Shown piece after piece: positions 35,712 to 47,700 of a stretch of 64,000 nucleotides of DNA. The translations under genes were made by a program, and so were the position numbers. The notes beneath the pieces were generated by a model that saw only the letters and a program-made list of their open reading frames with translations, had not been told where the DNA came from and did no database searches. Each line of letters begins with the position of its first letter. Positions within the stretch are counted from its first letter, which is position 1. Origin of the DNA: Nematostella vectensis (taxonomy: Eukaryota; Cnidaria; Anthozoa; Actiniaria; Edwardsiidae). The stretch spans positions 10,702,856 through 10,766,855 of the forward strand of contig NC_064040.1 of NCBI RefSeq assembly GCF_932526225.1, read 5' to 3'.

Positions 35712-38700
35712 CTGAATTGGGGTAAAGGGGTAATTGAAGTAAGAAAAAAGTTTGGATAAACGTTAGAACACAGATAATGATCACAGCTTGCCCCCTCTCA
35801 AGAAGGTATTATGGCCTGGGTAAACTAGGAGACAATCGAGCGTGACAAGTAGCGTGAAACATGATTCCTAAATGTTCCCTAGCTTAGACACTACCAAACC
35901 ATGTAGGGCGCGACACGACAATGTTCTTGAGCTTTCCGAGAAACATTCTCGCTGCATTTTCGCAGCGCGAGATACAATGATTTTCGAGCTTTCCGAGAAA
36001 CATTCTCGCTGCATTTTCGCAGCGCGAGATACAATGATTTTCGAGCTTTCCGAGAAACATTCTCGCTGCATTTTCGCAGCGCGAGATACAATGATTTTCG
36101 AGCTTTCCGAGAAACATTCTCGCTGCATTTTCGCAGCGCGAGATACAATGATTTTCGAGGTAGCTATTTTAGTAAAGAGGTCGCACGCTACATCTCACAT
36201 GTCTGAGGCAGACGCGCCATCGGGTTTATAATGGTTATGGATGGGCAGAAAAATAAGGTTATCAACATTTATCTACATTTACATTCTACAGCGTTTAAGT
36301 GAAGGTCAAATCGCCATTACTTGGCATTTGGGTCTGAGGCAGATTTATCATGGTAAAGGGCGGTGTAGGAGAAAAATGGTTAAATCAATCCGAAAATCGG
36401 TAAAGCGAAATTCCAAATTATGGTCGAAAGACCAGCCTTTAGCGTTGGGAGGAGAAGATGTGCCTTTGGGTTTTCTAATCGCTAAGGGCGGCAAATGGAA
36501 TTAAAAAAATCATTTACTATCAAACTAACAATCAACAGCTTTAAAATCTAAATCCCGGTCAGCTCACCAGCCCTGAGTCCTTGCTTCTGCTGTACGTGCG
36601 TAGAAACCCATCCCAGTCCGAGCTCTCGTCCATGCCAAACTTGTGCACGCTACCGTCTGTCAGGTCCAGCGACCGGTTATACGGGTTATACCGGTCGTAC
36701 AGGTTGTAATCCTGTTTACCGAGCTGCTCTGTGCTATCGAATAGTGCGACTGTGCTGCCCTGGAATGGGCCGCCATTCGTGTACTGGAGATCCTAGGGAG
36801 GCATGGCGAGGAAGCATTAGCATGTGACGTCACTTCCGGTTGGAGTGAGGGGATTACAGATTTGAAAAAAAAGAGTAAACGCTATATAGAGGGAAAATCT
36901 ATCATGATCTTGATTCGATTCAATTCGACAGTATATTCTAGCAAAATAACCATCCAGGTTTATTAAAATACCTTTGACCATCAATTAAATAATTTTTTTA
37001 AAGTTAAGCCCTTCAATGAAAGAAAAACATTTGGAATATACTATACCCTCTCTGAATCAATCAAAATACCCAAATACAATTGTTCGTTAACCAGAGAATA
37101 AATATGGTTCGACTACCATTTTTTTGGGGGGAACTAAACCATCTCCCTCAGAAGCTATTCCTGTTTGATCATCATACTTTTTATCTTTAGAAAGACAAAT
37201 TGTGTTACCGTAATGATTCGAATAAGCGGGGGATGCTTAACTAATTTTTCAGTTCTAAATGGGGGCGCATATTGGAGAGTGGAAGCTTAATTCATTTTGG
37301 AGAAAATACCAGCTTCTGAATCAATTGAGAAATACATTTAATTTGCGATAAACTAAAACGACAGCAAAAATGTCATTAGACTTATTAAAGTACATTCATT
37401 GAGGGTGTTTTTATTGTTTATAGATAGATTTACACTATTCAAATAGTGCTTTTGTCGAGGTCTTATTTTAGGGGGGAGGGGAGGGAGGGGCTCTTATTGT
37501 GGAGCGGGTGCTTATTTCAAAATTCCAGGTGGAGAGAAAGGGGTGGAAGGGGCGCTTGTTTAAAGGAGGGCGCTTATTCGAATCATTACGGTATGAGAAC
37601 GATTATTATCGCACATTCCTTCGTACAATTACCCCAAGTGTTTCCCTAGACTCACCATGACGCTCCCAGCCCTACGCTCAGTAGATGGCGTGCCATATAT
37701 GCTAGACATGGACGGTGGGCGTGACCGCATCTTAGTGCGTGGTGGAAGGGGCTCGCGTTCTCGGACGTAGACTGTCCGGTCCCCGCTGCGTTTCTTGAGG
37801 CATAGCGCGAGGAGGAGGAAGAGAACTAGGATGGCGACAAGGACGATGACGGCGATGAACCAGATGCTGCGATAGAAGGGGACTGATTCCCGTGCAGAGG
37901 CGGTGGGGAGAACACCCGTGCCTGGACGAGAATAAACCGATTGATAAGAAACGAGGTTAATTATATATAGTGGAACATCGTGGGAGCATGGGACTCCGTG
38001 TCCCGTTGCACCTCTTCTTTTGAGTTAGCTTCCGTTTTGCATGTCTATGTTTGTATTGTTGACTCAATAAATAAAATAGTTTTGAAAGTTTTAGTCAAAA
38101 AAGCATCAACGTCTAGAGCAAGTTACTCGGCGTAGCAATGTAACGGGAGTATCTAGTACTCTTAAACTACTATCAAACGAGACGATATTCTGTAGGTTAG
38201 CCCTTTCCCAATCCACCTATCCCACGTCCTTTTGTCCTTTCATACTGAAGCATTTCACTTTCGTTGACCAATAGGGACCATATGAAGAAAACGTTGTCGT
38301 TTTGGGGTCTTTGGGACCTTCTCAACTAACTAAAGATGGTCACAGTAACTGTTTTTTTCTTCTGGTTACAAGTCATAAAGTTTACGAAGCCCCTGGGTTA
38401 CGCTCACCTAAAAAAATACAAGAATCATACAGTTTTTTCCAAATAAGGAGTATATTAGTTTCCTTATATGGAAGTGACCGCGTTTGGCAAAAACGACTCA
38501 ATTTTCTTGATATGTAAGGGGTCACCTGAATTTTGGGTGGCAAATTCAAGCCAAAATAATAAAAAAATAAACCAAAATGAACATCAAAATAAACCCTCTA
38601 TGAAAAAAATGTCTTTATTCGTAAGCGCTGAATAAGTTACTTTTTGTTGCTGCTTTCTTACCGCTGAAAGCCTGAGCGAGCGCTAGTTTGCCACCTAAAA

Positions 38701-41700
38701 ACTCACGTGATTTCTTCGCCCCAGGCCCCCGCTGAGACACTTACCTTCCTTGGGTACAGTGACGGTTATGGAAGGAGCCAGGGCTTCTCGTTTGACCCCA
38801 TTCACGATGGTGGTCACTTTGACGGCGTATGTTTTTTCTGTGGAATGAGTAGCTCGTTATAAGAGTAAAAAGCAAAACAAAAGGAAAGAAAAAAACCCTA
38901 AAGATGTCATTTAATGAGCAGTTCAACCTTTCAAATTCCACCTCTCAAGAAAATGTGTTGTAAATACCTATATTAAGTGACCACTTGTCTCGCTCAAGAG
39001 TGCCCATCAAATAGACTTTCCTCCATGTTTTAGTTGTAACAATGTATTGTGGCAGGGGCATGATGAGTGCAGCCTCAATTAAGAGAAAAATCGCAGCAAA
39101 GGAAATACTATACGTATATATAAATATATATAACGCAATATAAAGCTCCCTTGCTTTTTGATGAACCTACACTAAGTGGCTAACCTATTTTAGTATAAAT
39201 CTACTCACATACTTTCACGAATCTCGCAATTTGATTGGCTCCCGTACTCACTTGGTCTCTTGGCCATAGATAGTGAGTAGCGAAAAAGTCGGCGAAAAAG
39301 CCACTTGAAGCGAAGGAGAGAAAAAACCTTGATTCAAATTCGAGAAATTTGGTTCACAATCTTTTCTTGTAAATGTATTTTCCACCCTTAAAAAAGGAAA
39401 CTAAAAGTAACGAAGACTGCAGGGTTTTGAAGCTAAAGTTTTCAATCTTCGATTATCTGCGTGCGCTGCAAACACCGGTTGCATGCGCTCGCGCACGCAC
39501 TTGAAAACACGCCATTTCAAACGAGCTGTTTTGATTTTGTGCGCTGTTTTGATTTTGCAAAATGCTAATGTTTGTGTTTTTTATTACTGAGAATTATTAT
39601 TAAAATCGTCATTTATTTGAAGGTAGTATGTGAGTGGATTCATACTAAAACAATTAGACTACTCGTTCTCGTTTTCTATCTATTGACTAATAGAAAACTC
39701 GAACTCGTAGACTAATTGTTAATATAAGCCCACAAGTACACTCCCAGGTAATGTATCATTATATATTTTATCTCACCTCCTCTTGGCCTGTTTGGCAAGT
39801 CGCTGAATGCCCTCCTTCCCGAATACACGATAATCCCATCCTCGAGAAGTAGGTACTCGTCAAGAGGCCCGTTCAATGTAAAGCAGTTGCTCCAGTCCAC
39901 CGACACGTGGAACCCGGTCACATTGACAAGAGGAGGTGTGCCAACAGCCACGGGGTCTGGGGAGGAGAGGCACCAAGTTTAGTCTAAGGGTCCACTAAAG
40001 AGTGAAGGGGTAGGGGCACTTTTGGATGCACCATGAAAAGCAGACGAAAAGCAATAAGTAAACGCCGAAGGACTAGAGAGTCAAATTTGAAGTATTTTTC
40101 TAGTTAGTAACAGGGGTTCATGCTTAAAAGCTTCTGCTACTACCGGCCACGACTTAAATAAATCCGTTTCGCTCAATCCTAGATCAGGTCAACTAAAGAC
40201 TTGTGGGTGCAAAATCCTGGGTCATTACAATGGGGACTGTAAATCCCTGGTCTCCTCAAATAAGGACGAAAGGCCGGAAGTAATCGCACTTTATCGTCAT
40301 TTGAGGAGGTAAAAGAACGGTATGGAATGCTTGCCAGTCGCTTTGCTGATTCAACGTGAAAAAAATAGAGATAAACAAAGGACACACCCGCAATAGGCTA
40401 ATATGAATAGGCAGTCCATCTTCAGGACTTTTAAAGAAGGCCAATCACGCCGCCGAATATCCGCAGAATATCAACTCCCTAAAAGAATCCATTTCAATCG
40501 CCTAATTCAAGCAAGTGAATGACATACTTTTTTAATTCAAGCAAGTAAATGACATACTTTAAATATCGTTAATAAGGTATTAAACTTCAATCGTGAGTGG
40601 TTATTTTGAAGATTTCTTGCAAATAAACCGAGCTATTTTTAATGTAAACAATAATAAAGTGTGGTTGATCGACATTCTTTAGAGAAGGCCAATCACGCCG
40701 CCATTTTATACTCCCGCCAAATGTCGACAAAGAATCTTTTACATCGGCTAATTCGAGCAATTAACTGAGAAACATTCAATCAAATATCGTATAAAGTATC
40801 GGTCTTTAATCGAGGGTGGCTATTTTGAATTTTTCTTTCAAATAAACCGTTGTATTTTCAATTACAAACAATAACGAAGGAGAAGTTGTTTAACATTCTT
40901 AAGGGAATCACAAAGTCAAATGACATTCTCACCTTCAGCTGACGTGATGACGGCCTTGATGTCCGACATGCCGCTGTACCGTGTATTGTAGACGCGGATG
41001 ATGAAGTCGTACGTGACGTAAGGGGCGAGGCCAGTCACGTTGTAGCTTCGCTCCAGTCCTACGCTCGTACCGTTTGCTGGCATCTCGCACGAGTTACACG
41101 AGACACGCTTCAGGACCTCGTAACTAGGATAAAGAAATACAAGAGCATTAATCTACATATGAATCAATTACTGTCGTTTTTCTTTATGGCTTAATGGGGC
41201 CTGGGGTGAGCGCGCGGAAAACCAGTGATGACCTAAAACGTTAGGGCCCAGGCCTCTTTTTTAAGATGGCGATCAACAGAATCAACTCTAACTTTATTCA
41301 AACCTTAGAGCTCCCTGTGAGAATCGTAAGCTTACGAGGAATTTCTCAATTCAAACTGCTTTAAGAGTGAGCACGAATGACTTTTTATCAGAAATTAAAT
41401 TGTTCGATATAAGTTGTAAAACAAAATAAAAAAGAAAATTACTTAATTGCGAGATCTGTGTTTGGTTTATTTATTTTTTTTACCATATATTAATTTTAGT
41501 AAAAGCTGTACCGTAAAGGTCAACGATCAACTATTTACAGCTGAATTCCAGAATATCGAAACTGGCCATCACGATTATCGTGTAGCACCATGCTATAGTA
41601 CTATAGCGTAGCCTCAAAGGACACTTGCTCCAAGGGCATGCGCAGTTAAAATTAATATCGTACCTTTGAATAACACCGTTAGGTTTGGATGGCTCATCCC

Positions 41701-44700
41701 AAGCCAGCACAACCGTACGGGAACCGAGGCTGACAACCCGTGGAGCGGAGAACTCGGACGGAGTTCCGACAGCTGTTCGAATAGTAACTGTTGGGCTTGC
41801 TGTGCACCCAGCGTCCGTGCATGCCAATACGAGGAAAGGGTACTGGGTATAGGGCTGTAAACCGGAAGCTAGGCGCTGCATTTCTAAATTGGAAGATATA
41901 TTGTTCGCACCAACCTGCAAAGAAAATGTATTTAGTTGTGTAAAACAAACATTAACTGCGTGGTATTAAGAGAAATTATTGGCTAAATAAAAGGGTATAA
42001 ACGTCAATTCCATTTTTAAAGACATAGCTTAAACAGCCTCTGTCAGCGACCATCATCCTAGCAAAGTACCAAGTGTGAAAAAGCATCTATTTTCATCGGC
42101 TTATTTGGGGGAGCCAATGCTATAACTTCGAATATATTTGGTAAATAGAGTGTTCAACTTTGTTTATAAATGGCTATTTCAATATATTATCATATTATGT
42201 GCCTTCCAATATCAAATAAAAACATTGGCTTCCAATGTTTTATAGAAAAAATAACTCCCTTTCCCTGTGAAGCAGCCAAGGTCTCGCAGAACTAACCTCG
42301 TTAGAAAAAAAAATTGCAAGAAGCGGACTTCTAAATTGCGTACAATCAGGTAATGGTATAACTAGAAAGACTAAAGACAAGATGTATAAAAACTAGATGG
42401 TCTGCGTAGGCGTGGTGTATTAAAGCCGCATTATCACCAGTTTACTTCCGGAGGTCCGACGGAAACCTCAACCGTTAAAAGACAAAAGAATATATTAGAA
42501 TCCGAGATATTTTTAAATGTTAATGGCCTGTTAAAACAGGCCATCCGCTCTAAGTTATCGATCACACCCTCGAAGAAACTTCAAATAGACACACTGTTTT
42601 CATTGTTTTCCGTTAAAAATCATCGGAGATTGTAACGTAATCGACCGGAAGTAAACTGGTGACAATGCGGCTTTTAGACGAGAGTGAGGTATGTTAAACA
42701 CCTCTGTGAAACAGAGTAATTGCGCTGACGTTTCGAGCGTTAGCCCTTCGTCGCTTTTGCTTTAGCGCAATTACTCTGTTTCACATAGTCGTTCAACATA
42801 CTTTTCTAACCATGTGTTGATTTAAAGCTTGTGAACAATCAGACCTTATCGAGCGATGGCCGGGCCAAAAATGAACTCCTACTAAAAACAATAGGCTTAT
42901 CAGACAGAGCAAAAAATGGCATGAAATTTTCCAATTCTCAATATATAAGCTCAAGATTGCACATACAAGAAGTTTCTCTGACCAAAAGCTTAATTCCAAA
43001 TTTTAAAGAAATTTAGAAGATATGAAATTTAGATATTAGCGAGCAAAGTTGGCTTAATTTCTGATCAGAGCCCGACTTCTCCCTAAAAACGAGGAGAATT
43101 CATACTTTAAACATATGAAAACTGCACTTTAAGCCTCATATCTCGAAGACGAATCCATTAGTAAAAAATATTGATATGTTGGTTTACATAACATAAGAAA
43201 CCTCTATGCAAAAATTCAAGCTTACAGAAGTTAACTTAATTTTGGGAAAACTTGCCATTTTTTTTTGCTCTGTCGGCTTATCATGGTTGTGAGTAACTTG
43301 AGCACACGTGACTTACCACCAACACGTATCTTCTGATCTCTCCATTGGGGGTCTGGGGCGGACTGATGGCAACCGTGACGCTGGTCTGCGTAAAGCTGAC
43401 GACCGTGGGCGCAGGTACACCAGCTGGCGGTGCCGTCAGGGAACGAGTCGCGACCCAGCTGCTGCTTGCACTCCCCGCGCTGTTAAATGACGTCACCCGG
43501 TACTCATACTCGGTATATGGACTGACAGTGGGGTCCCTATGCTGGAGATCCGTGCCGTTAAAGACCGAGACAACCGGTCCGTATGACACTACGTTGACAC
43601 TGGATCGGCTCAAAACCCGGCGCTCAATCTCAAACCGAGTTATATTTCCGTTAGGTTTAACCGGTCCGGACCAAGTTATGAGGATGGAGTTGGCGGTGAT
43701 CTCATTGATGGGGAAGACTGGAGGTCCTTGCTGTGAAGGCGGTGCCTCAAGGGTGCGAGCCGTAGCCGATGTTCCGGTGCTGCAAGCTACTGATGTGGTG
43801 CAGGCTTTGATTCGGACAGCGTAGAGTGTAAACGGGTCTAAATCCGTGAGAACCCTGACAAGGTCAAGCCCAGCGTTCACTTCAAGGTTGTTGTACAACA
43901 CAAAGTATCTCTCGATGACACCGTTAGGCTTTCCAGGTGGCGTCCACTGAACCCTGATGGAATTCGCACTCAGGACCGTCAACTTGGGCGTGGCAACATT
44001 ATCCGGTGCGCCAGGGTTTGTCGCTGGGTTTGTACCTGCCGGACTGTCCGGGCCATGACCGGCGCTATTAACCGCCTTGACCTTGTATGAGTAGACTTTA
44101 TAAGGCGCCACAGTGTAGTCGTTAAAGGTGAGGTCAGTGCCATTGTATATGATGACCGAGTCCCGAGTGAGTAAATAGTACAGCAGGACGCCGTTCATTT
44201 CAGATGGGGGGCTCCACTGCACTCTAACAAGGGAGGCCCCGCCCACGGTCGCTACCGGTGCAGCCATGATACCAGGGGCAGCCTCAAGTGTGCGGGCAGA
44301 GGCAGGGGTGCTGCTGCTACACCCTGCGCGAGTACACGCCTTCAAAATGAAGGAGTACAGTGTATAAGGCTTACGTCCGCTGCTCGTTATTGCTTTGTCT
44401 AGACCAGAGAACAATCGTGTATTGCCCTCATAGACTTCAAATTCTGTAATGATTCCATTCGGCTTGCCAGGGGTTCTCCATTCAATTCGTATAGCATACG
44501 CACTAACAGGGGTAAGGGAAGGAGGGTAAACATCGGTGGGTGCTGCCTCGGCAGTCCGGCCAACGCCCTCCCCGCCCTCCGTGCAGCCCCCTCCGGTACA
44601 CGCGCTCACTGTGTAACTATACGCAGTGTACGGTTCTTTTCCCGAGTCCAGGAAACTCAGCCCCTCGCCTTTGTGCGCAATACTACCATTCCTGTAGACC

Positions 44701-47700
44701 AGGTAGTACTGGATGATCCCATTTGGTTTAGTAGGTACTGTCCAAGACACGTTAAGCCTGTACGCGTCCATTGTACTAACTGTAGGCGTGGCTACCCCTC
44801 CTGGGGGTGCCTCTTTAGTGTCGACTGTTATCCAATCACTGTCCACCTGTCCTCCTTTATTAAGAGCCCGTACTTTGTACTGGTAGCGCGTGTAAGGTGA
44901 CAGGTTTGTGTCAAGGTATTGGTACTGTGACGCGTTGGTGTTATTAGTTGAGTAAATAATCAGCTCTGAAGATGCTCGACGGCGACGACGCGCTGGCAGC
45001 GCGGTACTGGTGCGGATGACGTCGTAGCGCTGTATGACACCGTTTGGCACTGCTGGTGGTCTCCAGGTCACGAGGACAGCCGTATCGTTGGTAAAGCCGG
45101 TGGTGGGTGGGGCAAGTCCGGTCGGTGTCACCTCCGCCGAGTACAGGGTCTGCATCTGACCCCTCGTACATCCCGCTGCGGTACATGCCTCTAGCTGGAA
45201 CTCGTACGCAGTGTAGGGCGTCAACCGGGTCACAGTGTACTCCAAAGTCGTACCACGATACAACTGAATTCCGTCCTTGTAGATATTATACTCCGTAATG
45301 CGACCGTTCGGACTACCAGGTTCTTCCCAGTACAACCTCATGCTCGTACCTCCTGAGATCCTCTCTGCCTGGAGCGGTTTCAAGTCCTGGGGTGGTGCCT
45401 CTTTGGTTTTGGCTAACGCCCATGCACTGACCCCCTCGTGCCTGCTGTTGATGGCCGCGATCAGGAACTCGTAATTCGTATTTGGCTTGAACACATTCAC
45501 CGTCAAGTTAAAGACATTAGCAGCAACTCTTCCGGCAACCTGGGGTTGCACGTTCGCTGCGGAGAAGACCTGATAGCGCAGCTCATAATGGAGGATAATC
45601 CCGTTGGGCTCCTGAGGTGCGTCCCAAGTAGCCGTTACCGCGGTGGCATTAATGATTGTCACAGCGGGCTTTTTTACCCCACTGGGAGGTCCCTCCATCG
45701 TGCGAACCTCAGCATATGGGCCGGGCGATCTGCCGGCCCCATTTATCGCATACACTAGGTATCGATAGACGGTATAGCCGCGAAGGCTTCCTCCGCTGTC
45801 TAGACAATTCGTTGTCAAACCGGTCTGCTGGTTCTTCAGACAAACTATTATTGGCACTTCATTGTCGCTTCTGCGTTGAACTTCGTACGAGGTTATGATT
45901 CCATTTGGAGTACTTGGAGGGCTCCAGGATATCGTTACTACGTTCCATTCTTTGGCAATCACAGTAGGAGCACCCTGTCCCGAGGGCGGTGCCTCAAGGG
46001 TGCGCAAGAATTTCCGGTCACCAATACCGCACCCCTGAGCCGTGCACGCGGTAACCTGGAAGGCATAGCGGGTGTACGGCGTGAGTCCTGTCACCAGTTT
46101 ATTACGGACCAGGCTCGTATTATATTGCGCACCGTCGACAATAATGCCATAAGCGATGATTACCCCATTGGGCGTGGTTGGTGCGTCCCATTCAGCGTAG
46201 ATTTCATTGGCGGAGCGTGCGGTGAGCCGTGGCAGAGGGATACCTTCAGGTGAGCTCTCCGGTGTTGTAACAGTAACAATGGGACTTGACGTGTTTCCAC
46301 CTCCTGTCGTGACAGTCACACTATAGTTGTACAGAGTATTGGGAGTAAGGTTTTTGTCCTTGAATATGCATTCGTCTTTTTCTTGGTTATCTTTAGTGCA
46401 GACGTCTGTTCCGTAATATACCAATCGGGAGCTACGGTAGAGTGAGTACTGCACGACAATACCATTAGGGACTGCGGGTTCTCGCCATAACGCCTCGACC
46501 TCTCTCGAGGAACGAGGGGTTAGCCTCGGAGCCTGCATACTCTCAGGTGCGGCCTCCATAGTGAGAACACTGGCAGGTGGACTATCCGCGCATCCTATGT
46601 TCGTACACGCAGTTAGCTTGAAGGTGTAGTTAGTATAAGGCCTTAGGTTGATAACAATCAGAGACATCGCGAGACCGTTATCGTTAGGGTTTAGCAGGAT
46701 CCCGTAAGATCCATTGACGACTTGAGTCACATTATAAGCTATGATCACACCATTCGGTTTAGGCGGCGTCGTCCACGTGACTCGTATACTCGTAGAGTTG
46801 AGAGCCTCTAGACCAGGCGGGCTGACAACGGTTGGCCTGGATTGGCCGGTAAACACAACCGCGGACAAAACCGCCGCGCACTCTGTTGTACACGCCTGCA
46901 GCTGATACATGTAGCCTGTAAAAGGTTCCAGGCCAGAGGTGTCCAGGAAGGACTCATTCAGTCCTCTGTAGACTTCAACCCTCTGGTTGCTCTGCTGATT
47001 TATACGCGTGAGAACATACTCCTTCAACACGCCATTGAGAACTGTAGGCGGTTTCCAGGTGACTTTTATTGACGTGGCAGATACTGGGATAGCGATGGGC
47101 GGGGTCAGACCCTCTGGACTGGCCATCAGGGTGCGGTTTCTGGCCGTTGGACTAGTGGTGTTCCCTTCGTCGTTGTACCCAACCACGTAATACTCGTACA
47201 GCGTGTGCGGAGAAAGTCCAACATCCAGCAAAGTAAACTTGTTGGGGTCGGGCACTCCGTTCAAAAGCTCGACATACTCGGATGCGCATGTGCGAGCTGT
47301 CGGCGTAACTAATGTGGGGGCGTAGTACCCTTTGACGAATCCGCAGTTTAGGGACGAGGAGTCGAAATCGCAGCGGTTGCAACGGGCTGTCAAGGCCTGG
47401 GACGAGTTGCATATGGCACCATTTCCGCATCCGGTCTGGGAAGAGCTGGATTTGTCCGCGCAAACCTGGTAAGAGGCATTGTAGCCACGATCGTTGCAAC
47501 AGCTCAGACCGATGGCCACTCGGTTCGTTTTGCAGCATTGGTCACTACGGGCCGCTTTGTCGGCAGCGCTTGAGTAGTTGTAGACCTAGGGGAAAACATA
47601 AGTATGAAACACAGGGATAGCGGGTGCCTTGATCACACAAAACCAATTTCTTTCAGGCTGTCCTGTTTCTCGATGCTCGATGGACTGGAATTTCAGTTTA

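Noticed and set aside
35868-36231. 119-codon and 85-codon repetitive frames
   Set aside because: They are produced by a 57-bp tandem repeat (57 is a multiple of 3) on both strands.
36559-36567. The TGA just after SKDSGLVS as the usherin stop codon
   Set aside because: It overlaps a strong 5' splice site, and the exon at 35607-35711 restores a conserved DTHL terminus in phase.
43308-47190. Several plus-strand frames of 60-159 codons
   Set aside because: They lie antisense to the giant usherin exon and are shadows of its codon bias; no domain is seen in them.
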